Below, one piece after another: positions 1 to 5,974 of a stretch of DNA of 7,585 bases (position 1 is the first letter of the stretch; every line of letters begins with the position of its first letter). Under the pieces are notes generated by a model that did no database searches, was not told the DNA's origin, and worked only from the letters and a program-made list of their open reading frames with translations. Made by a program: the position numbers and the translations under genes. The DNA is from Candidatus Corynebacterium faecipullorum (GTDB lineage: Bacteria; Actinomycetota; Actinomycetes; Mycobacteriales; Mycobacteriaceae), in the NCBI GenBank assembly GCA_019114925.1, contig DXEO01000119.1:1-7585 (forward strand), given 5' to 3'.

Positions 1-23
1 CGCTTGGCCTACTGCTTAAATAC

Positions 24-54
24 TTGTCCGATAATGTACATTATGTCAGATAAT
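24..54. promoter_or_regulatory. Candidate operator/promoter cluster upstream of the MFS gene
   Basis: Three 5-base half-sites alternate in orientation: ATAAT (31-35), ATTAT (40-44) and ATAAT (50-54). The first two form a perfect 14-bp palindrome, ATAATGTACATTAT (31-44). The second and third form another dyad around GTCAG (45-49). A near-direct repeat is also visible, GTCCGATAAT (26-35) and GTCAGATAAT (45-54), with one mismatch and a 19-base period. GATAAT at 49-54 is one base from a sigma-70 -10 box. TTGTCC at 24-29 is a weak -35 candidate, but its 19-base spacer is long. If that -10 box is used, the transcript would have a leader of roughly 130 bases before the ATG at 196. The regulator is not identified. 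An unseen gene to the left could use the same site. Confidence 0.45.
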
Positions 55-177
55 CGATGAGCCCACCTCCCGCCCAATACAAAACTCACCAAAGAAACTT
101 TCACACACTGAGACTTTTATTTCAGCACGTGAGACGGTAGTGTTTCCATCATAACCAATCACTCTATTGAAATCATC

Positions 178-185
178 AAGGAGGG
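178..185 (+). promoter_or_regulatory. Ribosome binding site of the MFS gene
   Basis: AAGGAGGG lies 10 bases before the ATG at 196. It is a near-perfect Shine-Dalgarno sequence and fixes that start codon. Confidence 0.85.
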
Positions 186-195
186 CGCCTCTCAC

Positions 196-1566
196 ATGTC
201 CGCCGTCAGCACCACGCCGCCAAAGACAGCGGCCCCAGCACACCAGCTCACAAAACGTGACCGCGTGCGTGTGGCCGTGGCATCAACCATAGGCACGACC
301 ATCGAGTTCTATGACTTCTATATTTATGCCACGGCAGCCGTAGCCGTCTTTCCTTTCCTCTTCTTCCCGAAGACCGAGGACCCTACCCTTGCCCTGCTTC
401 AATCCTTTGCCACCTTCGGTCTAGCCTTTATTGCTCGGCCGCTGGGCTCGGTGCTCTTCGGACACTTCGGCGATCGCATTGGCCGCAAGGCCACCCTCGT
501 GGGCGCACTCCTCACGATGGGCATTGCCACCTTCATCATCGGTGTTCTCCCCACGTACCAGACCGCGGGCATTATCGCACCGGCCCTGTTGGCCCTCATG
601 CGCTTCTGCCAGGGTTTGGGTCTAGGCGGCGAATGGTCCGGTGCAGCCTTGCTGGCTTCCGAGACCGCCGAGGAAGGCAAGCGCGCTTCCGCCGCCATGT
701 GGCCGCAATTCGGCGCGCCTTTCGGGTTCTTGCTCGCTAATGGCTTCTTCCTAACCCTGGTTGCCACGATGGATTACTCCCGCGGCGACACCACCGGCCT
801 GTTCATGGAATGGGGCTGGCGCTTGCCCTTCCTCGCCTCCGCTGTCATGGTGCTCATTGGTCTCTACGTCCGCCTGCGTCTGGAGGAAACCCCTGTCTTC
901 CAGCAGGCAGTAGACGAAGGCAAGAAAGTCAAGACCCCCATGGTGGAGGCTTTCCGCACTGCCTGGAAGCCGATGATCATCGGTACTTTCGTCATGGTTT
1001 CCTGCTACACACTGTTCTACCTGGTCACCACATGGATTCTTTCCTACGGCATTGGCGATAAGACCAAGGAACTGGGCCTGGGAATCCCCTACCTGGAGTT
1101 CCTGGAGATCCAGCTGATCTCCATCTTCATGTTCATCATCGGCATTCCCGTATCTTCCATGCTGTCGGATAAGTATGGACGCAAGCCGATCCTGGTCGTG
1201 ACCTCACTCATCATGATTGCCTTCGGCTTCAGCTTCCCCTTCTTCCTCGGCATCGAGCACGCCGACCGTAACTCGGTCCTCGTGTTCTTGCTCGTCGGCA
1301 TGTTCATCATGGGCCTCATCTTCGGCCCCATGTCCGCCGTTCTTCCCGAGCTCTTCCCCACCAACGTGCGCTACACCGGTTCCGGTATTGCGTACAACGT
1401 CTCCTCCATCCTCGGTGCCGCCGTGGCACCGTTCATCGCAACGTGGCTGGTAAGCAGCTTTAACGTGAGCTACGTGGGCTACTACCTGATCATCGTCTGC
1501 TTCATCTCCCTCATCGCTATCCTCATGATGCAGGAGCTGAAGGACCAAGACCTCTCCCAGGTATAG
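196..1566 (+). CDS. MFS transporter, metabolite:H+ symporter (MHS) family
   Basis: This 456-residue integral membrane protein is predicted to bring a small organic solute, usually a carboxylate, into the cell with protons. The hallmark of the MHS family (ShiA, KgtP, ProP, CitA) is visible in helix 1: GTTIEFYDFYIY at residues 33-44. The loop 2-3 motif GHFGDRIGRK is at 89-98, RFCQGLGLGGEWSGA at 136-150, the second-half copy SDKYGRK at 324-330, and PELFPTNVRYTGSG at 384-397. About twelve hydrophobic segments can be counted from residue 28 to 446, and the length is normal for the family. The start is set by AAGGAGGG at 178-185. The gene is monocistronic: a strong terminator follows 12 bases after the stop. 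Substrate cannot be read from sequence. A lactate-type or other organic acid is plausible because of the 2-hydroxyacid dehydrogenase nearby, but shikimate, ketoglutarate or betaine carriers look alike at this level. Confidence 0.9.
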   Translation: MSAVSTTPPKTAAPAHQLTKRDRVRVAVASTIGTTIEFYDFYIYATAAVAVFPFLFFPKTEDPTLALLQSFATFGLAFIARPLGSVLFGHFGDRIGRKATLVGALLTMGIATFIIGVLPTYQTAGIIAPALLALMRFCQGLGLGGEWSGAALLASETAEEGKRASAAMWPQFGAPFGFLLANGFFLTLVATMDYSRGDTTGLFMEWGWRLPFLASAVMVLIGLYVRLRLEETPVFQQAVDEGKKVKTPMVEAFRTAWKPMIIGTFVMVSCYTLFYLVTTWILSYGIGDKTKELGLGIPYLEFLEIQLISIFMFIIGIPVSSMLSDKYGRKPILVVTSLIMIAFGFSFPFFLGIEHADRNSVLVFLLVGMFIMGLIFGPMSAVLPELFPTNVRYTGSGIAYNVSSILGAAVAPFIATWLVSSFNVSYVGYYLIIVCFISLIAILMMQELKDQDLSQV

Positions 1567-1578
1567 GCCTTTAGCTAC

Positions 1579-1631
1579 AAAAATCTCCCCGTCTCCTTCG
1601 GTGTTGTACGCCGAAGGTCGGGGAGATTTTT
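1579..1631 (+). terminator. Intrinsic terminator of the MFS gene, probably bidirectional
   Basis: The outer arms AAAAATCTCCCCG (1579-1591) and CGGGGAGATTTTT (1619-1631) are perfectly complementary. An inner stem CCTTCGG / CCGAAGG (1595-1601 / 1611-1617) closes a 9-base loop, with a 3-versus-1 internal bulge. The right arm ends in a T run, and the left arm begins with an A run, so the hairpin can also stop transcription coming from the right. It begins 12 bases after the MFS stop codon. Confidence 0.93.
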
Positions 1632-1724
1632 GTTGCGACGTTGCGGGCTCTACTCACATCGCGCTTCGCCTGACAACGCCTGCGGGCGCCATTCATGGGT
1701 GGTTGTGCCCCACTGCTGCCAAAA

Positions 1725-1820
1725 GTGCAGACCTGGAAGTGCAGACACGCTGGGCGGAATCAAGCACTGCCTGGCGCTTGACGACGCCCCACCTGCAAGT
1801 CTGCACTTCCAGGTCTGCAC
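1725..1820. repeat. Perfect 22-bp inverted repeat with internal direct repeats
   Basis: Bases 1725-1746 and 1799-1820 are exact reverse complements, separated by 52 bases. Each arm is built as GTGCAGAC, then CTGGAA, then GTGCAGAC (read in the complementary sense in the right arm), so the octamer occurs four times. The loop can fold further: GGGCG (1752-1756) with CGCCC (1785-1789), and TCAAGC (1760-1765) with GCTTGA (1776-1781). The whole could form a long hairpin or cruciform of about 96 bases. It has no T tract, so it is not a standard terminator. No clear target-site duplication is seen. It may be a dispersed intergenic repeat, a MITE-like remnant, a structured RNA or a multi-site protein target; the sequence does not decide. 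Confidence 0.85.
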
Positions 1821-1830
1821 ATATAGAAAT

Positions 1831-1860
1831 AGGTGGCTGGAAAAAATGTGCCAACCACCT
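1831..1860 (-). terminator. Probable intrinsic terminator of the BASS transporter gene
   Basis: On the minus strand, AGGTGGTTGG pairs with CCAGCCACCT over ten positions including one G-U wobble, with a 10-base loop. The bases that follow are ATTTCTATAT, which are U-rich in the RNA. On the plus strand the wobble becomes an A-C mismatch, so the structure favours transcripts reading leftward. It lies 36 bases beyond the stop codon of the transporter. Confidence 0.6.
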
Positions 1861-1896
1861 ATCACGAGCCCTTCATCCACTCAGCCTGCCTAGAAA

Positions 1897-2874
1897 CTAC
1901 GCAGTAACAGCAGCTTCAGCGGCCTTCGCATCATCCTCGATGGGTTTACGGCGCACGATGGCGGAGAAGAGCGCACCAGTAATATTTGCCCACACCGCGG
2001 CGACCACACCCGGAATCGCCGCCTCCGGAGTGAAGAACTGCAGCGCCAATGCCGAAGCAAGCCCGGAGTTCTGGGTCGCCACTTCAATGGCCGCAGTGCG
2101 TGCCGCTGCCTCGCGCTGGCGAGCAATTTTCGCCAGATAGTAGCCGAAAAGAAATCCGATGAGATTCTGGATAGCCACGCCGATAAACACCACGAGACCA
2201 ACGGTGACCAGCTTATCCTGCGATTTCGACACGACTGCTGTAACCACGCCACCGATGCCGACGATAGCCACCCACGGCAAAGCCGGCAGAACCTTATCCA
2301 CAGCTTTGCTGGCAATCACGCGCAGCAGCAGACCCAGGCCGACTGGAATGAGGACGGTCTGGACCAGCGACCACATCATGCCGGCACCGTCGACCTCCGC
2401 AGTCTGCCCCGCCAACCACAGCATGAGCAGTGGTGTCATGATCGGCGAGACCAGCGTGGAGACCGAAGTCATCGCCACCGACAGCGCTACATCGCCCTTG
2501 GCCAGGTAAGCCATCACGTTGGAGGCCGTACCGCCGGGCACAGACCCGAGGAGGATGAGGCCGACGGTGGCGGCGTCGGAAAGCCCCAGCAGTTTAGCCA
2601 CGAGCACGGCACTTGTCGGCATAATGGCGAACTGACAGATAACTCCCAAGAAAATGGGCAACGGACGCTTCGCCACCAAGGCCAGGTCCGGAATAGTCAG
2701 GGTAAGGCCCATTGAAAACATGATGACCATGAGCAACTGCGAGGTGTACTGCCCCACCGGCTCAAAGGTACTGGGGCTCACAAAGGCGACAATGGCGCAG
2801 GCAATAATAACGATGGGAAAGATGTAGACAGCGAGTTTCTCGCCGGTCTCCCCCTCTGTACGCGGGTTCGTCAT
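1897..2874 (-). CDS. Bile acid:sodium symporter (BASS/SBF) family transporter
   Basis: This 325-residue inner-membrane protein belongs to the sodium-coupled BASS family, whose bacterial members move organic anions such as pantoate, pyruvate or bile-acid-like compounds. Family signatures are clear: MFSMGLTL at residues 52-59, GSVPGGTASNVMAYLAKGD at 110-128, and EVATQNSGLASALA at 264-277. The second and third correspond to the helix-crossover regions that bind sodium and substrate. Nine to ten hydrophobic segments can be counted between residues 15 and 306, and the length is normal. The start is supported by AAAGGA (2881-2886 on the plus strand), six bases before the ATG. The C-terminus is a short charged, alanine-rich tail. 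The gene is transcribed divergently from the FAD/Fe-S dehydrogenase across 109 bases and converges on the MFS gene. The substrate cannot be assigned, and the annotated name should not be taken to mean bile acids. Confidence 0.92.
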   Translation of the reverse strand: MTNPRTEGETGEKLAVYIFPIVIIACAIVAFVSPSTFEPVGQYTSQLLMVIMFSMGLTLTIPDLALVAKRPLPIFLGVICQFAIMPTSAVLVAKLLGLSDAATVGLILLGSVPGGTASNVMAYLAKGDVALSVAMTSVSTLVSPIMTPLLMLWLAGQTAEVDGAGMMWSLVQTVLIPVGLGLLLRVIASKAVDKVLPALPWVAIVGIGGVVTAVVSKSQDKLVTVGLVVFIGVAIQNLIGFLFGYYLAKIARQREAAARTAAIEVATQNSGLASALALQFFTPEAAIPGVVAAVWANITGALFSAIVRRKPIEDDAKAAEAAVTA

Positions 2875-2880
2875 GGTGTT

Positions 2881-2886
2881 TCCTTT
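2881..2886 (-). promoter_or_regulatory. Ribosome binding site of the BASS transporter gene
   Basis: The minus strand reads AAAGGA six bases before the ATG whose first base is 2874. This supports the chosen start. Confidence 0.75.
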
Positions 2887-2897
2887 CCAGAGTATGT

Positions 2898-2915
2898 CTC
2901 ACTAGATGAAGTGAG
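2898..2915. promoter_or_regulatory. Dyad in the divergent promoter region, candidate operator
   Basis: CTCACT (2898-2903) and AGTGAG (2910-2915) are perfect inverted repeats around AGATGA. The dyad lies 23 bases upstream of the BASS transporter start and 68 bases upstream of the dehydrogenase start, so a bound regulator could affect either gene. A possible minus-strand -10 box, GATACT, overlaps its edge at 2914-2919. The bound protein is unknown, and a 6-bp dyad can arise by chance. Confidence 0.35.
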
Positions 2916-2971
2916 TATCCCATATGATGAACCTCACGTACCCGTTTTGGTCGAGATTTACTGTCACGCGA

Positions 2972-2983
2972 TAGATTAGAAAT
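2972..2983 (+). promoter_or_regulatory. -10 box for leaderless transcription of the dehydrogenase
   Basis: TAGATT at 2972-2977 fits the actinobacterial TANNNT -10 consensus and is followed by six bases and then the ATG at 2984. This spacing would place transcription start at, or next to, the A of the start codon. There is no Shine-Dalgarno sequence before this ATG, which agrees with a leaderless mRNA. A -35 element is weak: TTGGTC at 2947-2952 with a 19-base spacer is the best candidate. Confidence 0.55.
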
Positions 2984-5905
2984 ATGTCCAAGCTATTAAG
3001 CCCCGATTCCTCTCGTTTCTCCCGCCCAGCCGGCACCACGAGCCAGGCCGACGCCGTTTCCGAGCGCTACCGCCACGGCTCTCCCGCCGACCTTGTGGCA
3101 GATATGGAAGCTATCGTCGGTCAAGAAAACGTGCACGGACGCCTCAGCGACCTCGTGCGCTTCTCCTCCGATGCCGGCCCTTACCGCTCCATCCCGAACA
3201 TCGTGGTCTCCCCTCGCAACGCCGCAGACCTCGCTGCGCTGATGAAGTACTGCGATACTCACGATCGCCACATGACCTTCCGCGCAGCAGGAACGTCGCT
3301 GAACGGCCAGGCCATGGGTGATGACATCCTCGTCGATGTCAAAACCCACTTCGGCGGCATGGAAGTGCGCGAAGAAGGCCGCAAGCTGTGGTCGCGCCCC
3401 GGCGTCATCTTGGGCGATGCCCAGGCAGTACTCTCCCGCCACGGCTTCATGCTGGGGCCGGACCCGGGATCCACGTCCGTGTGCACCATCGGTGGCGTGC
3501 TGGCCGATAACTCTGGCGGTATGCGCTGTTCCTTGGAGCGCGATAGCTACCACAGCATCGAAGAGCTCATCTTCGTCTTGCCTTCCGGCACCATCGTGGA
3601 TACCTCCCGTGGGGACGAGGCCTTCCGCAAGCAGGAACCGCAGCTCCACGCCAATCTGCTGACCTTCCGCGATAAGCTGCGCGCCAACACCGAGATGGTG
3701 AAGTTCCTGCGCACCAAGTTCTCTATTCGCAACACCAATGGTCTGCGAATTGACGCTTTCCTCGATGAAGACGAACCCGTACACATCCTCAAGCGCCTGC
3801 TCATCGGCTCCGAGGGCATCTTCGGTGCTATCACCGAATCCGTCATCCGTACGGTGAAGCTTCCGCGCGTGAAGGCCACAACCTGGGTCGAGCTGCCCAA
3901 CTTGCGCGATGCCGCAAACTACGTGCACCCCATCATGGAAACCGGTGCGGAGGCCTGCGAGCTCTTGGTCGCCCCGGTCATGCGGCGTTCCGCCGAGCAC
4001 TATGCGCACGCGCCAGAATCCTGGCGCAACCTTGATGATGACGCCGCAGCACTCCTCGTCGAGGTCGGCGGCAGCGATGAGGCAGACTTGGACAAGGCCA
4101 TGGATCGCCTACGCACCGTGCTTGCCGACGCCCCGCTACTCCGCCCCCTCGAATTCCTTACCACCGCGGAAGGTATGCGCGGCGCGTGGGAGCTGCGCAA
4201 CGGCCTCTACGGCCTGCTGGGCGCGGACCGCCCGAACGGCACGGCCTACATCACCGAGGATGTCTGCTTCCCGCCATCACAGGTCGGCGAGGCCGCAGCG
4301 GACCTGTTGGACTTGCAGGCCAAGTACGGCTACCCGGAATCGGTGATGGGGCACGCTGCTTTTGGCAACCTGCACTTCTTCTTCACCCCGCGCTTCGACG
4401 TCGAGGAGGAGCGCGAGTCCTATGCCGCGTTCTTGGATGATTTGGCCGAGCTGGTCATTGACAAGTACCAGGGCTCAATGAAGGCAGAGCACGGCACCGG
4501 CGTGAATATGGCTCCCTTCCTGGAGCACGAGTGGGGTACGGAGGCCTTCGAACTGTTCTGGGAAGTCAAGAACATGATCGATCCCAAGGGCATCCTGGCA
4601 CCGAACGTGAAGCTCACGCGCGACCAGACCATCCACCTGCGCAACTTCAAGTCTTTCCCCAAGGTCGAGGACGAAATCAACCCGTGCGTGGAATGCGGCT
4701 TCTGTGAGCCTGTCTGCCCCTCCCGCCACGCCACGGTGACCCCACGCCAGCGCATCGTGCTGCGCCGCGAGATGGCCCGGCAGGAAGAAGGCTCGGAGGT
4801 CTTGGTACAACTACAAAAGGAGTACCAGTACGACGCCGTCGACATGTGCGCCGCCGACGGCACCTGCTCTATCCCCTGCCCGATTAGCATCGATACCGGT
4901 GCGGTCATGAAGCAGCTGCGCGCGCAGCAGGCCACCCCGACCCGCGAGAAGGTAGCACTGACAACGGCACAGCGTTGGGAGCTGGTGGAAAAGCTTGCTC
5001 GCGCCGGAATCATCTCCGCCAACAAGATCCCCCACAAGCCCCTCGAGCTGGGCGCCAACATGGCTCGCAACGTGGTAGCACCCGATCTGCTACCCACCGT
5101 CCCGGGGCCGCTTCCTCAGGCCGCATCGCGTCTGCCGGAAACCCCGCGCGAGGGCGCTGGCGCGCTCTACTTCCCCGCCTGCATCAACCGTATTTTCGGC
5201 CGCCCAGCCGGAGCGCCTAAGGATTCGGTCGACCTCCCGCGCGCCATCGTGGAACTAGGACGCCGTGCTGGCCAGCCAGTGTGGATCCCCGAGGACGTCG
5301 CGGGCGATTGCTGTGGCACACCGTGGTCCTCCAAGGGCTACAAGGAAGGATTTGAGTACCAGGCTCAAAAGATTGTGCGTGACCTCTGGCACTGGTCGGA
5401 GCACGGCCAGCTGCCCATCGTGGTCGATGCCGCCAGCTGCACCCACGGGTTGCTCGATTCCGTTCCTGAGGTGCTCTCCCCTGCTGACCGCAAGCTTTGG
5501 GAGGATCTGCGCATCCTCGATGTCGTGGAATGGCTCCGTGATGAGATCGCGCCGCACCTGCCCATCGTGAAGAACATGGGCTCTATCGCCGTTCATCCAA
5601 CCTGCTCGACTGACCACATGGGCATGAGCCAAGCACTCGTTGACCTGGCAAACCTCTGCGGAACAGCGAAGGTCCCGGAGGGAGCGATGTGCTGTGGCTC
5701 TGCCGGCGACCGCGTCATGCTGCACCCGGAGCTCGTCGAATCCGCCACGCGCGAGGAGCGTGCTTCACTCGACGCGGAGCACTTCGACGCCTTCGTCTCC
5801 GATAACCGCACCTGCGAGATGGGCCTGGAGATGATCTCCGGGCGGACCTATGAATCAATCGCAGTGTTGTTGGAGCGGGCCTCCCGTCCGGTCGTCACGC
5901 CTTAG
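2984..5905 (+). CDS. FAD/Fe-S D-2-hydroxyacid dehydrogenase (D-lactate / D-2-hydroxyglutarate type)
   Basis: This 973-residue flavoprotein is predicted to oxidise a D-2-hydroxyacid to the 2-oxoacid and pass electrons through iron-sulfur centres to the respiratory chain, probably at the inner face of the membrane. It resembles the large Pseudomonas D-lactate dehydrogenase and E. coli YdiJ (a D-2-hydroxyglutarate dehydrogenase). The FAD_binding_4 domain spans about 65-295, with AAGTSLNGQA (101-110) and GPDPGSTSVCTIGG (158-171). The FAD_oxidase_C domain spans about 300-545; H457, H464 (GHAAFGNLH) and E502 are likely metal ligands near the substrate. Ferredoxin-like centres follow: C568/C571/C574/C578, and C622/C628/C632 with Asp625 where a fourth Cys is usual. 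Two CCG-type cysteine-rich modules complete it: C733, C776-C777, C819, then C874, C903-C904, C944. The first 35 residues look disordered. The start lacks a Shine-Dalgarno site but fits leaderless transcription. Substrate (lactate or 2-hydroxyglutarate) is not settled by sequence. Confidence 0.92.
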   Translation: MSKLLSPDSSRFSRPAGTTSQADAVSERYRHGSPADLVADMEAIVGQENVHGRLSDLVRFSSDAGPYRSIPNIVVSPRNAADLAALMKYCDTHDRHMTFRAAGTSLNGQAMGDDILVDVKTHFGGMEVREEGRKLWSRPGVILGDAQAVLSRHGFMLGPDPGSTSVCTIGGVLADNSGGMRCSLERDSYHSIEELIFVLPSGTIVDTSRGDEAFRKQEPQLHANLLTFRDKLRANTEMVKFLRTKFSIRNTNGLRIDAFLDEDEPVHILKRLLIGSEGIFGAITESVIRTVKLPRVKATTWVELPNLRDAANYVHPIMETGAEACELLVAPVMRRSAEHYAHAPESWRNLDDDAAALLVEVGGSDEADLDKAMDRLRTVLADAPLLRPLEFLTTAEGMRGAWELRNGLYGLLGADRPNGTAYITEDVCFPPSQVGEAAADLLDLQAKYGYPESVMGHAAFGNLHFFFTPRFDVEEERESYAAFLDDLAELVIDKYQGSMKAEHGTGVNMAPFLEHEWGTEAFELFWEVKNMIDPKGILAPNVKLTRDQTIHLRNFKSFPKVEDEINPCVECGFCEPVCPSRHATVTPRQRIVLRREMARQEEGSEVLVQLQKEYQYDAVDMCAADGTCSIPCPISIDTGAVMKQLRAQQATPTREKVALTTAQRWELVEKLARAGIISANKIPHKPLELGANMARNVVAPDLLPTVPGPLPQAASRLPETPREGAGALYFPACINRIFGRPAGAPKDSVDLPRAIVELGRRAGQPVWIPEDVAGDCCGTPWSSKGYKEGFEYQAQKIVRDLWHWSEHGQLPIVVDAASCTHGLLDSVPEVLSPADRKLWEDLRILDVVEWLRDEIAPHLPIVKNMGSIAVHPTCSTDHMGMSQALVDLANLCGTAKVPEGAMCCGSAGDRVMLHPELVESATREERASLDAEHFDAFVSDNRTCEMGLEMISGRTYESIAVLLERASRPVVTP

Positions 5906-5909
5906 CAAC

Positions 5910-5953
5910 GCGCCGGTGGCAGTACCCCTCGTCGGGAGCTCTGCCACCGGCGC
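5910..5953. terminator. 13-bp hairpin between converging genes, likely bidirectional terminator
   Basis: GCGCCGGTGGCAG (5910-5922) and CTGCCACCGGCGC (5941-5953) are exact reverse complements around an 18-base loop. The hairpin starts five bases after the dehydrogenase stop and lies 21 bases beyond the ugpC stop on the other strand. Neither side has a T tract, so termination would be of the tractless type reported in GC-rich actinobacteria. It could instead mainly protect the 3' ends. Confidence 0.65.
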
Positions 5954-5974
5954 AATAGATGTGATGGAGCCGGG

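Larger units (their letters stand above)
1632..1896. other. Non-coding stretch between converging genes, with repeats
   Basis: No credible gene is visible here. Open frames crossing it have no ribosome binding site and run antisense into the BASS transporter gene. Besides the inverted repeat and hairpin listed separately, it holds an imperfect direct repeat, CGCCTGACAACGCC (1667-1680) and CGCTTGACGACGCC (1775-1788), matching at 12 of 14 bases. A second pair is GCCCCACTGC (1707-1716) and GCCCCACCTGC (1786-1796). GGTGGTTG (1698-1705) and its complement CAACCACC (1852-1859) flank the large inverted repeat from outside. Together these suggest duplicated or rearranged intergenic repeat material. 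Confidence 0.6.

Noticed and set aside
46..243. Minus-strand open frame at the left end, possibly a divergent small protein
   Set aside because: It overlaps the start of the MFS gene and its Shine-Dalgarno site, has low-complexity composition and no ribosome binding site.
1725..1820. Four GTGCAGAC copies considered as a CRISPR array
   Set aside because: The copies are 8 bases long with 6-base spacing inside each arm and inverted between arms; there are no regular spacers and no cas genes.
1601..2140. Plus-strand open frame of 179 codons starting in the terminator loop
   Set aside because: Its ATG-like start sits inside a terminator hairpin, it crosses the inverted repeat, and it then overlaps the BASS transporter gene antisense. 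No ribosome binding site or family resemblance is seen.
2889..2896. TACTCT / CATACT as -10 box for the BASS transporter gene
   Set aside because: Transcription would start within or next to the ribosome binding site at 2881-2886, leaving too short a leader for that site to work.
2996..4009. Long minus-strand open frame (337 codons) opposite the dehydrogenase
   Set aside because: It lies entirely antisense to a well-supported gene, has no recognisable domain, and is explained by G/C-biased third codon positions of the true frame.
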